Shown: positions 13,614-21,436, counted from the first letter of the stretch. The stretch is 21,436 bases of DNA from AM-2324 sp042091035 (GCA_042091035.1 JBELIG010000032.1:1-21436), one strand, 5' to 3'. Numbers and translations are program-made. The notes: generated from the letters alone by a model not told the origin.

Positions 13614-13644
13614 ATCTTATAGAAATACTATAACCTATAAGATA
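13613..13644. promoter_or_regulatory. Inverted repeat TATCTTATAG-12-CTATAAGATA before the GH92 start
   Basis: Two perfect 10-bp arms (13613-13622 and 13635-13644) end 4 bp before the GH92 start codon and begin at the last T of the preceding terminator. This may be an operator or an RNA stem that controls translation initiation. No TAnnTTTG box was found between the terminator and the start. Confidence 0.45.
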
Positions 13645-13648
13645 TACC

Positions 13649-15943
13649 ATGTTAAAACACCTTAAGCTTGCTTTTCTTTTTTGCCTACTTGCAGCCTGTG
13701 ATTCAGGTAAGTCTTATTCTGTCGCTAGCAATTTATACACGGAGTATGTCAATCCATTTATAGGAACAGCTAAAATGGGGCATGTCTTCCCCGGAGCAAC
13801 AGCTCCTTTTGGTATGGTGCAGCTCAGTCCTCAGACCAATTTTGAATTGATGTTCGAAGAGGATGGTAGCTATAATACTTCTACTTATGAATATTGCGCA
13901 GGGTATCAGTACAGAGATACCACAGTCTTAGGATTCGCACATACTAATTTCAGTGGCACAGGACATTCTGATCTGGGAGATTTATTATTGATGCCTACCA
14001 CAGGTCCTCTAGTCTTGGATCCATTGAAAACGCCTGACGGTGAAAAAGGATACTATTCTGTTTTCTCTCATGAAAATGAACAGGCAAGTCCCGGATACTA
14101 CAATGTCTTTTTAGAATCTTACAATATAGATGCTAATCTTACAGCATCGGATCGGGTTGGCTTTCATAAGTATACCTTTCCTGAAACAGAGGATGCCCAT
14201 ATAATCCTTGACCTGGTCTATAATGTATATCATCACGACAATAAAAATGTTTGGACTTTTATACGGGTAGAAAATGATTCACTGGTCACTGGTTATCGTC
14301 AAACCAAAGGTTGGGCAAGAACCAAAAAAGTGTACTTTGCTATGGAATTTTCCAAGCCTTTCAAATCCTATGGACATAAGAAATACGACGAGCTCCTGTA
14401 TAATGGTTTTTACAGAAGATTTGATGAGTATGAGAATTTTCCGGAAATGGCAGGGAAAGATATTAGAGCCTATTTTAATTTTGATACAGAGGAAGGAGAG
14501 GACCTGTTGATCAAGTTTGCCCTTTCAAATACCAGTACTCAAGGAGCACTCAAGAATCTAAAAGCAGAAGTGCCGCATTGGGATTTTGATCAGGTTCGGA
14601 TAGAGACGGGTGCAAAATGGAACGAGGCATTGTCACGTATAGATATAGAACCTATCAAGGAGTCTGATATGACTACCTTTTATACAGCTATGTACCATAC
14701 CTGCCTTGCACCAGTGATTTACGAAGATGTGGATGGCCAGTATCGGGGCTTGGATCAAAATATCCATTCCTCCGATGATTTTACCAATTATACAATCTTC
14801 TCACTTTGGGATACGTATAGAGCTCAGCATCCATTATTGAATATCACACAGCCAGAGCGGAACAATGATATGATAAAATCCATGCTTGCGCACCAAGAAC
14901 AAAGTGTACATGGAATGCTGCCTATTTGGAGTCATTATGCCAATGAGAATTGGTGTATGATCGGTTATCATGCAACTTCAGTTATTGCTGATGCTATTGC
15001 CAAAGGGATTGGTGATTTTGATAGGGAAAAAGCACTTGATGCCTGCGTAGAGACGGCAACTGTGCCTTACTTTGAGGGCCTGGGTCCTTATATGGAGTAT
15101 GGTTACGTACCGGATGATTTAAGCCATTCTTCTGTATCAAAAACACTGGAGTATGCCTATAACGATTGGTGTATTGCGCGTATAGCTGAATCTTTGGGTA
15201 AGCAAAGTGTACAAGCGGAGTATGACGAACGTGGAAAATCATACAAGGCCGTTTATGATTCCAGTATTGGTTTTATGCGACCAAAGATGTCCAATGGGCA
15301 GTTTCGGGAGGATTATGATCCCATGGATACGCATGGTCAAGGATTCATAGAAGGGAATGCTTGGAATTATGGGCTATATGTTCCTCAGGATATCGATGCG
15401 ATGATCGAGATGATGGGCGGAAAATCCTTTATGGGCAGAAAGCTGGATTCATTATTTACCATGGAAATAGAGGATAAATATATTGAGAAGCATGAAGATA
15501 TTACGAGAGATGGCATCATAGGGAATTATGTGCATGGCAATGAACCTGGACATCATATACCTTATCTGTATAATTGGACCGATAATCCCGAGAAAACACA
15601 AGAGCGCGTTCGGATGATCGTGGAGACTATGTATGGGCCAGGGGTAGAAGGTTTGTGTGGGAATGATGATGCAGGCCAAATGAGTGCTTGGTATATATTT
15701 AGCAGTCTTGGATTTTATCCAGTATGTCCAGGCAGCAGCACTTATGCTATTGGTAGTCCTGCCGTAACAAATGCTCGTGTAAAGTTAGCTGAGGGTGCCT
15801 TCTTCGAAATAGAAACGGAGAATCAATCAGATAGCTCATACCTCGTTCAGGAAGTTCTTTTAAATGGAGTGCCTCTCGAGGACTGGACCTTGAAGCATGC
15901 GGATATAAAAGATGGAGCTGTATTGAAGTTTATAATGAAATAA
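13649..15943 (+). CDS. GH92 alpha-mannosidase lipoprotein
   Basis: This 764-residue glycoside hydrolase family 92 enzyme is a calcium-dependent, inverting exo-alpha-mannosidase that acts on mannan or N-glycan mannose. The lipoprotein signal ends L-A-A-C (Cys17). The N-terminal beta-sandwich carries Y-V-N-P-F-I-G-T, G-H-V-F-P-G-A-T-A-P-F-G-M-V-Q-L-S-P and S-G-T-G-H-S-D-L-G-D. The (alpha/alpha)6 catalytic domain has Y-R-G-L-D-Q, S-L-W-D-T-Y-R-A-Q-H-P, M-L-P-I-W-S, F-I-E-G-N-A-W-N-Y, G-N-E-P-G-H-H and C-G-N-D-D-A-G-Q-M-S-A-W-Y. Glu568 is the likely catalytic acid, and Asp673/Asp674 lie in the conserved acidic base motif, by comparison with the family from memory. Length is normal. The linkage cleaved cannot be read from sequence. 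Thirty bases separate it from the next gene, so the two are probably co-transcribed. Confidence 0.95.
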   Translation: MLKHLKLAFLFCLLAACDSGKSYSVASNLYTEYVNPFIGTAKMGHVFPGATAPFGMVQLSPQTNFELMFEEDGSYNTSTYEYCAGYQYRDTTVLGFAHTNFSGTGHSDLGDLLLMPTTGPLVLDPLKTPDGEKGYYSVFSHENEQASPGYYNVFLESYNIDANLTASDRVGFHKYTFPETEDAHIILDLVYNVYHHDNKNVWTFIRVENDSLVTGYRQTKGWARTKKVYFAMEFSKPFKSYGHKKYDELLYNGFYRRFDEYENFPEMAGKDIRAYFNFDTEEGEDLLIKFALSNTSTQGALKNLKAEVPHWDFDQVRIETGAKWNEALSRIDIEPIKESDMTTFYTAMYHTCLAPVIYEDVDGQYRGLDQNIHSSDDFTNYTIFSLWDTYRAQHPLLNITQPERNNDMIKSMLAHQEQSVHGMLPIWSHYANENWCMIGYHATSVIADAIAKGIGDFDREKALDACVETATVPYFEGLGPYMEYGYVPDDLSHSSVSKTLEYAYNDWCIARIAESLGKQSVQAEYDERGKSYKAVYDSSIGFMRPKMSNGQFREDYDPMDTHGQGFIEGNAWNYGLYVPQDIDAMIEMMGGKSFMGRKLDSLFTMEIEDKYIEKHEDITRDGIIGNYVHGNEPGHHIPYLYNWTDNPEKTQERVRMIVETMYGPGVEGLCGNDDAGQMSAWYIFSSLGFYPVCPGSSTYAIGSPAVTNARVKLAEGAFFEIETENQSDSSYLVQEVLLNGVPLEDWTLKHADIKDGAVLKFIMK

Positions 15944-15973
15944 TACCTGAGCAGTCGGGTCAAAATAGAACAC

Positions 15974-17998
15974 ATGCGTGTAGGGCTAATCCTATTTTTA
16001 ATTCTTGGATTTTTTGATTTGAGTGGTCAAAACAGAGATAGTCTTTTGAATCAATATATGTTTGATTCAGGTATGGGGATTCTTGATACCGGCCTTTTTT
16101 CAGTACATGAGGATTATCTACCCTCAGGCTCTTACTGGGCAATTGATAGTTTTACGGAGGAATCGGTATTTCATAGAGCAATGCTGTATGAGCAGGAATC
16201 GGATAGTACTGCTTCTTATGCGCTGCGTATAGGTAAAGGAGGACAGATGTATTCACTTCGAGGTGTTTTTGGTGAATCCGTTCCGCCTCAATATCGACCA
16301 GCTCCTTGGGTGCAGTCTACCTATGGTGGAGGTACATCTTATGCGCCGTGGGTCGATGAAGTTTGGCAGATGGTCAGTGTTGATGGTTCTCTGAACAATC
16401 CACCGGATTCGTCCTATTTTATACATCAGGCTGGAGTTTATTTAAAAACACCAAATCAGCAGCAGCCTTTTTTCTCTCCAATAGTAGGTGAATATTACGA
16501 TGCAGCAAGTCGATCCTATTCAATTATAAATTGGGGGCAGCAGGCACACACCGAGGATTTACTCAATGTCGATCATCGCTCTGGCTTGTTATACTATACG
16601 AAATATACACATCAGGGTTTGGGGATTATTCAGGTCGATCAGATGATTTACAACTTTGGTACAGATCATATGAATTTCATCAATGTGCCCTGGGGTGGGG
16701 TTCGAAACTCCAGTTTAGATCATTTTTTTATTTCAACGCCAGATAATAACTATACTTTGGCAAATGCGGTCTATGGTCAGGGACCTGTTGTTCAAACAGG
16801 TTCAACAGGTGGATGGATGGGCTGGTCCAATGATGAGGCTGGGGATTCACCCGCATTGTTGATGGTGCATCCTCAAACCACAGTAACGAATAACAATGTA
16901 TTTCGCTACGGTTCGGCAGGAGCAAATCCAAATAATCCAAGAGATTATAATGTATTTGAGATGATTCGTTTTCCTGGAGCCGATCAGCTTAACTTTGGCA
17001 AGTGTATGAGCTTTCGATACTTCTATGTCTTAGGTGCTGACATAAATGAAGCTAAAGCAAAGATTTTAGCGCATGATTTACCGGCTTTGGCTATGGATGC
17101 TGCATTCACACCTTCGGATACCGAGGTTCCCTATTTGAATTATCAGTTTACGGAAAATGATGGTGTTATTGATGCAGTTGCTAACAATTCAGCCGGATTG
17201 TCTTTGGCAATGAGTCCTTTTGAGGACAGCTATCCGGTCTTTAAAATAGTAGCATCGGATTCTATGACTTATATCAGTTCAGATCCATATTATTTGTCGG
17301 CGATTCCTTATGATGGACATACCCTAGGTCTAAGCTTATTAGGCTTCTACGATAAACCATTGGAATTGTCTGTGCAGCAAGATACGCTTTGTTCCGGTTC
17401 CTCTTACCTTTTTCCAGACGGTACAGAAATGACAGATATCGAGGGGTCTTTGTCTTATTTTAGTATATTTAATACAGTAGATTTACAATCAGACAGTATC
17501 GTTGTAAGTAATTTATTTGTTGTCGAACCAGATACAACTGTGCTTGTAGAAGTGGGAATGCTCATTGCCCAATCGTCAAGTGCGGAATATCAGTGGTTGG
17601 ATTGTGCTGCAGACTTTACCCATGTTCAGGGAGATACCTTTATGACTTTTGTTCCGATGCAGAGTGGTTCTTACGCATTAGAAATCACTCAAGGGACTTG
17701 CGTAGATACTTCCTCTTGTTATACATTTGTCTCTACTGATTTGGAGGAAATATACTCAGATAAAGTTCCCCAAGTATTCCCCAACCCCAACAAAGGGTCT
17801 TTTACCCTTTCCTTCGCCACGGCTCAGGACCAATTTCAGTTTAAGATATATAGTGCAACAGGTAAATTGTTGACACAGGGGACAGCACTGCATGTCCAAG
17901 AAAAAGAATTTGACCTTAGGCTTTCCCCGGGCTTATATTTTTTAGAGATTATCAGATCGGATGAAAGAGATGTCCGATTAAGGTTGATAATTGAATAG
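15974..17998 (+). CDS. T9SS-exported protein of unknown function with type A sorting domain
   Basis: This 674-residue protein has a signal peptide at residues 1-19 (ending L-S-G-Q). Residues 20-480 form a large region rich in aromatic residues and glycine, without a family I recognise. Landmarks are Q-S-T-Y-G-G-G-T-S-Y-A-P-W-V-D-E-V-W-Q, W-G-Q-Q-A-H-T-E, N-F-I-N-V-P-W-G-G and G-S-T-G-G-W-M-G-W. The exposed tryptophans and tyrosines would suit carbohydrate binding, and a polysaccharide lyase or hydrolase of unknown type is possible but unproven. Residues 570-600 look like an Ig-like segment with paired cysteines. The last 70 residues are a type A T9SS sorting domain (V-F-P-N-P-N-K-G-S-F-T-L, S-P-G-L-Y-F-L-E-I). 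It lies 30 bp after GH92 and 45 bp before the next gene with no terminator between, which suggests an operon and a shared glycan-related role. Confidence 0.85.
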   Translation: MRVGLILFLILGFFDLSGQNRDSLLNQYMFDSGMGILDTGLFSVHEDYLPSGSYWAIDSFTEESVFHRAMLYEQESDSTASYALRIGKGGQMYSLRGVFGESVPPQYRPAPWVQSTYGGGTSYAPWVDEVWQMVSVDGSLNNPPDSSYFIHQAGVYLKTPNQQQPFFSPIVGEYYDAASRSYSIINWGQQAHTEDLLNVDHRSGLLYYTKYTHQGLGIIQVDQMIYNFGTDHMNFINVPWGGVRNSSLDHFFISTPDNNYTLANAVYGQGPVVQTGSTGGWMGWSNDEAGDSPALLMVHPQTTVTNNNVFRYGSAGANPNNPRDYNVFEMIRFPGADQLNFGKCMSFRYFYVLGADINEAKAKILAHDLPALAMDAAFTPSDTEVPYLNYQFTENDGVIDAVANNSAGLSLAMSPFEDSYPVFKIVASDSMTYISSDPYYLSAIPYDGHTLGLSLLGFYDKPLELSVQQDTLCSGSSYLFPDGTEMTDIEGSLSYFSIFNTVDLQSDSIVVSNLFVVEPDTTVLVEVGMLIAQSSSAEYQWLDCAADFTHVQGDTFMTFVPMQSGSYALEITQGTCVDTSSCYTFVSTDLEEIYSDKVPQVFPNPNKGSFTLSFATAQDQFQFKIYSATGKLLTQGTALHVQEKEFDLRLSPGLYFLEIIRSDERDVRLRLIIE

Positions 17999-18043
17999 AC
18001 CCAATCCATCGAAGAAACATTTTAAGTTGTTAAATCGATATCT

Positions 18044-18958
18044 ATGGAGGGAATTGGAAATACACCACTCATTCGATTGAACAGGTTAGTAGAACCTGGA
18101 TCGGCTGAAGTTTATGTCAAGTTTGAAGGTGCGAATCCGACTGGTAGCATGAAAGATAGAATGGCCTTGTTTATGATTGAAGGTGCTTTGGCTAGCGGTC
18201 AGTTGAAACCGGGTATGACTGTTTTGGAATATACTGGCGGAAGTACTGGAAGTTCTTTGGCTATGGTTTGCGCGAAGAAAGGCATCAAATGTTACTTTGT
18301 TTCTTCGGATGCTTTCTCAAAAGAGAAAATTCAGATGATGCGTGCCTTTGGTGCTGTGGTAGAGATTATACCGAGTGGGGATGGCAGTGTGTCGGCTAAA
18401 CTTATTCAAAAGATGGGAGAACGATTGGCGGAGTTGGATAAGGATCCAAATTCTTTTTGGGTCAATCAGTTCAATAATCCAGATAATAAAAAGGGCTATC
18501 ATGCTATGGCAGATGAAATCTACGAAGCGATGGATGGAGACTTCACGGAGTTTATTGGTCCAGCAGGTACAGGTGGATGTTTTTCAGGAAATGCAGAACG
18601 CTTGAAGGAATTGAATGCATCTATACGGTGTGTAGTAACCGAGCCATACTATGTACGCGTGCTTTCTGAAGGTCAGCGCAATGGAAATCATCGCCTGGAG
18701 GGTATGGGGATTGGCTTCTTGACAAAAATATTCCGCACGGATCTAATTGATGAGGTTGTTCCTGTGAAGGATGAAGATGCTTTTGCTATAGCTCGACGTC
18801 TGGCAACCGAAGAGGGCTTGATGGTTGGAATTTCTTCAGGGGCAAATGTGTGGGCAGCGCTTCAACGCGCAAAAGTTTTAGGGCCTGGTAAACGAGTAGT
18901 CGCAGTACTTTGTGATTCAGGTCTAAAGTATCTAAACGGCGATTTATATCAGAAATAA
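18044..18958 (+). CDS. Cysteine-synthase-family PLP enzyme (fold type II)
   Basis: This 304-residue cytoplasmic enzyme carries the full set of fold-type-II motifs: G-I-G-N-T-P-L-I-R-L at the N-terminus, N-P-T-G-S-M-K-D-R with the PLP-binding Lys37, T-G-G-S-T-G-S-S for cofactor and substrate carboxylate, G-P-A-G-T-G-G-C-F-S-G for the PLP phosphate, and S-S-G-A-N and C-D-S-G near the C-terminus. Likely reactions are O-acetylserine sulfhydrylation to cysteine (CysK/CysM) or a related beta-replacement; the exact substrate cannot be fixed. It lacks the CBS regulatory domain of cystathionine beta-synthase. The start is well placed: an in-frame stop lies seven codons upstream. It follows the T9SS gene by 45 bp without a terminator, an unexpected operon partner for glycan genes. 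The terminator at 18958-18991 ends the unit. Confidence 0.9.
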   Translation: MEGIGNTPLIRLNRLVEPGSAEVYVKFEGANPTGSMKDRMALFMIEGALASGQLKPGMTVLEYTGGSTGSSLAMVCAKKGIKCYFVSSDAFSKEKIQMMRAFGAVVEIIPSGDGSVSAKLIQKMGERLAELDKDPNSFWVNQFNNPDNKKGYHAMADEIYEAMDGDFTEFIGPAGTGGCFSGNAERLKELNASIRCVVTEPYYVRVLSEGQRNGNHRLEGMGIGFLTKIFRTDLIDEVVPVKDEDAFAIARRLATEEGLMVGISSGANVWAALQRAKVLGPGKRVVAVLCDSGLKYLNGDLYQK

Positions 18959-18991
18959 AAAAAGGGTGGAAATTGCTTTCCACCCTTTTTT
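18958..18991. terminator. Bidirectional terminator between converging genes
   Basis: A perfect 15-bp stem pairs 18958-18972 with 18977-18991 around a TTGC loop, with A- and T-tracts at the ends. It starts within the plus-strand stop codon and ends 1 bp before the stop codon of the minus-strand kbl gene, so a single structure serves both. Confidence 0.93.
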
Positions 18992-18992
18992 A

Positions 18993-20180
18993 CTAGATCA
19001 CACCTAAAGCCTTTCCAACTTTAATGAAAGCGGCGACAGCCTTTTCCATGTGTTCTTTATCGTGTCCAGCGGATAACTGTACTCGAATTCGAGCTTTATC
19101 TTTAGGAACTACTGGGAAGAAGAATCCAATTACATAGATTCCCTCATCCAATAATGCATTGGCAAAATCTTGAGAAAGTTTCGCATCATAAAGCATGATC
19201 GGCACGATAGGGTGTTCACCCGGGATGATATCAAATCCTGCTTTTTCCATTTCCGTGCGGAAGTAGGTAGTATTTGCTTCTAACTTATCTCTAAGTTCTG
19301 TGCTCTCGTTAAGGATATCTAATACCTTAATGGATGCACCAACTATAGAAGGAGCAAGTGTATTTGAGAACAAATAAGGTCTTGAACGTTGACGAAGAAT
19401 TTCAACAATCTCCTTTTTAGCTGCTGTAAATCCGCCTGAAGCACCTCCTAGTGCCTTGCCAAATGTTCCAGTTACAATATCAACACGATCCAAAACATTT
19501 TTATGCTCAATTGCTCCACGACCACGTGCTCCCATGAAACCAGTTGCATGACATTCATCTACCATGACCATTGCATCATACTTATCTGCTAAGTCACAGA
19601 TCTTGTCCAATTGGGCTATGGTTCCATCCATAGAGAAAACCCCATCGGTAGCAATCATGATTCTTCGAGCACCTTGAGCTTCTTTAAGCTTAGCCTCTAG
19701 GTCTGCCATGTCATTCGTCGCATAACGGAAACGTTGCGCCTTACAAAGTCTAATGCCATCTATGATAGATGCATGATTCAAAGCATCAGAAATGATTGCA
19801 TCTTCCTTGCCAAGTAGAGGCTCAAATAGACCGCCATTTGCATCAAAAGCTGCGGCATATAATATAGCATCCTCTTGACCAACAAATTTTGCAATCTTTT
19901 CTTCTAATTCTTTGTGAATATCTTGTGTTCCACAAATGAAGCGTACAGAAGAAAGTCCGAAACCATGTGTTTTGATAGCATCGATACCTGCCTCTAATAC
20001 ATCCGGGTGCGATGATAATCCTAGGTAATTATTTGCGCAAAAATTCAATACCTCTCTGTCATCTGATGTGGTAATAGCTGCTGATTGAGGGGTCGTTATG
20101 ATACGCTCCTCTTTATATAGACCTGCATCTCGGATCTCAGCCAGTTCGCTTTGTAGCTCTTTTTGAACTTTTGAATACAT
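18993..20180 (-). CDS. kbl: Glycine C-acetyltransferase (2-amino-3-ketobutyrate CoA ligase)
   Basis: This 395-residue PLP enzyme of the alpha-oxoamine synthase group (fold type I) cleaves 2-amino-3-ketobutyrate with CoA to glycine and acetyl-CoA, the second step of threonine degradation. Visible motifs are N-N-Y-L-G-L-S-S-H-P, G-F-G-L-S-S-V-R-F-I-C-G-T, D-A-L-N-H-A-S-I-I-D-G, V-D-E-C-H-A-T-G-F-M-G and the PLP lysine in G-T-F-G-K-A-L-G-G-A-S-G-G (Lys242). The length equals that of the E. coli enzyme within a few residues. Related acyltransferases (AONS, ALAS, SPT) share the fold, but the overall similarity and the neighbouring threonine dehydrogenase favour KBL. The dehydrogenase lies upstream on the same strand across a 226-bp gap that contains two dyad elements, so co-transcription is likely but may be modulated. 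Confidence 0.95.
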   Translation of the reverse strand: MYSKVQKELQSELAEIRDAGLYKEERIITTPQSAAITTSDDREVLNFCANNYLGLSSHPDVLEAGIDAIKTHGFGLSSVRFICGTQDIHKELEEKIAKFVGQEDAILYAAAFDANGGLFEPLLGKEDAIISDALNHASIIDGIRLCKAQRFRYATNDMADLEAKLKEAQGARRIMIATDGVFSMDGTIAQLDKICDLADKYDAMVMVDECHATGFMGARGRGAIEHKNVLDRVDIVTGTFGKALGGASGGFTAAKKEIVEILRQRSRPYLFSNTLAPSIVGASIKVLDILNESTELRDKLEANTTYFRTEMEKAGFDIIPGEHPIVPIMLYDAKLSQDFANALLDEGIYVIGFFFPVVPKDKARIRVQLSAGHDKEHMEKAVAAFIKVGKALGVI

Positions 20181-20222
20181 AGTTGATATTTTTAAATCTT
20201 TTTAGCTATTGCTGTTGATAAA

Positions 20223-20257
20223 ACGCCATTTTACAAGTTAGTAACTTTAAAGGGCGT
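20223..20257. promoter_or_regulatory. Imperfect 35-bp palindrome upstream of kbl
   Basis: The outer arms ACGCC and GGCGT and the inner arms AAGTTA and TAACTT around one central base form an extended dyad. On the minus strand it is followed by TTTT, so it could be a weak terminator after the dehydrogenase gene, an attenuator, or an operator for kbl. Confidence 0.35.
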
Positions 20258-20353
20258 AAGTTTTTGGTTTATACTGCTTTGTGTTTTTTTAGGTTTTATT
20301 GGGGTTTTCGGCCTATTAGAACTGTAACTTATGTTAAGTGCTCGTTGTCAGTG

Positions 20354-20377
20354 TTTTCCACAAGGCCCTGTGGATAT
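20354..20377. promoter_or_regulatory. Paired DnaA-box-like sites (TTTTCCACA and TGTGGATAT)
   Basis: TTTTCCACA (20354-20362) and TGTGGATAT (20369-20377) each differ by one base from the DnaA 9-mer in inverted orientation. They share a perfect TCCACA/TGTGGA dyad with a 6-bp spacer. They lie in the tdh-kbl gap (20181-20406). The dyad is real, but a DnaA role is speculative. Confidence 0.3.
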
Positions 20378-20406
20378 GTTTGTAACTAAAGGGACATAAC
20401 ATTAAA

Positions 20407-21339
20407 TTAACGTAAGTTTTTGAGCATGTCGTGAACCATTTCTGATAATCCAAATGCTTCTTTCCATCCCCAGTCTTCTCTAGCAATCCGATCATCTATA
20501 CTATTTGGCCAGGAGTCCGCAATTGCTTGCCTGTAATCTGGTGCATAAGTCATTTCGAAGCTTGGAATATGTTTTTTGATTTCTGCAGCAATCTGTTTAG
20601 GGGTAAAACTCATAGCCGCAAGGTTGTAGCTTGTTCTGATTTTAACCTGTTCCAAAGGTGCATTCATCAATTCTATAGTTCCACGAATAGCGTCTTCCAT
20701 ATAGATCATAGGAAGTTCTGTTTCTTCGGATAGGAAGCTTGTGAATTTTTGCTGTTTGAGTGCTTCATGAAAGATATCAACCGCATAATCTGTTGTTCCT
20801 CCTCCAGGCATGGATTGGTAACCGATAATTCCAGGGTAGCGGACAGATCGAACATCAATACCATACTTAAGGAAATAATAGTTGGTCCAATATTCTCCAG
20901 CCACTTTACTCATCCCATACACAGTGGTTGGGGTAAGTACGGTATCCTGCGGAGTTTGATTCGGAGGAGTTGTAGGACCAAATACTGCAATAGAGGAGGG
21001 GTAGAATACTTTTTTGATGTTTTTTTCTCGGGCAAGTTCAAGGATGTTGAACAAACCATTCATATTAATATCCCAGGTGCCCAATGGATTGAGCTCTCCT
21101 TTTGCAGAAAGTATTGCAGCCAAATGATAGATTTGGTTGATCTGGTATTTTTCGACTACCTCGTTCAATCGGTCTCTGTCCAAAACATTAATGAGTTCGA
21201 AAGGACCGTCTTCCTCGGCTTTTGGACGAATATCTGAAGCAATTACATTATTATGGCCATAGATGGATCTTAAGGTTTGGGTAAGTACCGAACCTATCTG
21301 TCCATTTGCCCCAATAATAAGTATGTTGTCTTTTTTCAT
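20407..21339 (-). CDS. tdh: L-threonine 3-dehydrogenase, short-chain (epimerase-like) type
   Basis: This 310-residue extended short-chain dehydrogenase oxidises L-threonine to 2-amino-3-ketobutyrate with NAD, the first step of threonine degradation. The Rossmann motif G-A-N-G-Q-I-G (residues 10-16) and the Asp36 after the second strand fit NAD preference. S-S-I-A-V-F-G and Y-G-M-S-K (Tyr141, Lys145) form the catalytic residues. R-Y-P-G-I-I-G and the G-G-G-T-T-D-Y-A segment are typical of the Bacteroidota threonine dehydrogenases rather than of UDP-sugar epimerases, as is the short length. The downstream kbl gene on the same strand supports the call, because the unstable product is passed to KBL. 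A nucleotide-sugar epimerase is the main alternative but is unlikely. Confidence 0.92.
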   Translation of the reverse strand: MKKDNILIIGANGQIGSVLTQTLRSIYGHNNVIASDIRPKAEEDGPFELINVLDRDRLNEVVEKYQINQIYHLAAILSAKGELNPLGTWDINMNGLFNILELAREKNIKKVFYPSSIAVFGPTTPPNQTPQDTVLTPTTVYGMSKVAGEYWTNYYFLKYGIDVRSVRYPGIIGYQSMPGGGTTDYAVDIFHEALKQQKFTSFLSEETELPMIYMEDAIRGTIELMNAPLEQVKIRTSYNLAAMSFTPKQIAAEIKKHIPSFEMTYAPDYRQAIADSWPNSIDDRIAREDWGWKEAFGLSEMVHDMLKNLR

Positions 21340-21359
21340 AGAGCTAAATAAATGATGCT

Positions 21360-21367
21360 CGAAAGTA
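21360..21367 (-). promoter_or_regulatory. Weak candidate -7 box (TACTTTCG) of tdh
   Basis: TACTTTCG on the minus strand differs from TAnnTTTG at one base and lies about 20 bp upstream of the tdh start. No matching -33 element is clear. Nothing else was recognised in 21340-21436. Confidence 0.2.
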
Positions 21368-21436
21368 CTAAAAAGAGTTGATTTTTACCTTATGTTGGTT
21401 CAATTCTTAGAAATTGATTTCTTGAGATTCAGCTTA

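Noticed and set aside
5348..15943. TonB receptor, GH3, SGNH and GH92 genes as a classical polysaccharide utilisation locus
   Set aside because: There is no SusD-like gene, no hybrid two-component or ECF/anti-sigma regulator, and the genes are on alternating strands separated by terminators. Only a loose glycan theme is supported.
20354..20377. Replication origin suggested by DnaA-box-like sites
   Set aside because: There are only two near-matches, no AT-rich unwinding element cluster and no dnaA, dnaN or parAB genes nearby.
20749..21237. Open frame of 162 codons on the plus strand opposite tdh
   Set aside because: It is antisense to a confidently identified enzyme and its composition is that of reversed codons. 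It has no signal, domain or promoter.

Overview
The window looks like chromosomal DNA of a Bacteroidota bacterium, most likely a marine or sediment member near the Saprospiria; the phylum is well supported and the family is a guess. The evidence is two kinds of type IX secretion (T9SS) C-terminal sorting domain (type B ending at the 1958 side of a minus-strand gene, type A ending at 17998), Bacteroidota-style lipoproteins, a long TonB-dependent receptor with a carboxypeptidase-regulatory-like N-terminus, TAnnTTTG-type -7 promoter boxes, AT-rich leaders without Shine-Dalgarno sites, and the short-chain-type threonine dehydrogenase typical of this phylum. No tRNA, rRNA, CRISPR array, transposase or phage gene was seen.

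Layout. Bases 1-1900 hold a small secreted Sel1-repeat protein, a gene-poor stretch with a decayed T9SS sorting-domain tail and its terminator hairpin, and a secreted protein of unknown function. Bases 1958-4243 (minus) encode an FG-GAP beta-propeller protein exported by T9SS. Bases 4244-4691 carry no gene but hold three strong hairpins. A small membrane protein (4692-5258) faces a TonB-dependent receptor (5348-8281, minus), whose leader has an attenuator-like hairpin. A secreted protein of unknown function (8649-10163) faces a GH3 beta-glucosidase-like lipoprotein (10221-12506, minus). Divergent from the GH3 gene is an SGNH-hydrolase lipoprotein (12806-13540), then a GH92 alpha-mannosidase lipoprotein, a T9SS-exported protein of unknown function and a cysteine-synthase-family enzyme, all on the plus strand and the last three closely spaced. 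The window ends with a threonine-degradation pair on the minus strand: glycine C-acetyltransferase and L-threonine 3-dehydrogenase.

How it works together. GH92, GH3, the SGNH esterase-like protein and the TonB receptor suggest breakdown and uptake of a decorated, possibly mannose-containing glycan. There is no SusC/SusD pair, so this is not a classical polysaccharide utilisation locus and the functional link is inference. The kbl/tdh pair converts threonine to glycine and acetyl-CoA. Four converging gene pairs are each separated by one strong bidirectional terminator.

The most notable observation is that the SGNH protein appears circularly permuted. Its catalytic GDS block lies at the extreme C-terminus, and the sequence that normally follows that block begins the mature N-terminus. 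Also notable are the duplicated and decayed T9SS-tail-plus-terminator module near 0.7-0.9 kb, the four-arm hairpin cluster near 4.35-4.5 kb, and the attenuator-like leader of the TonB receptor.
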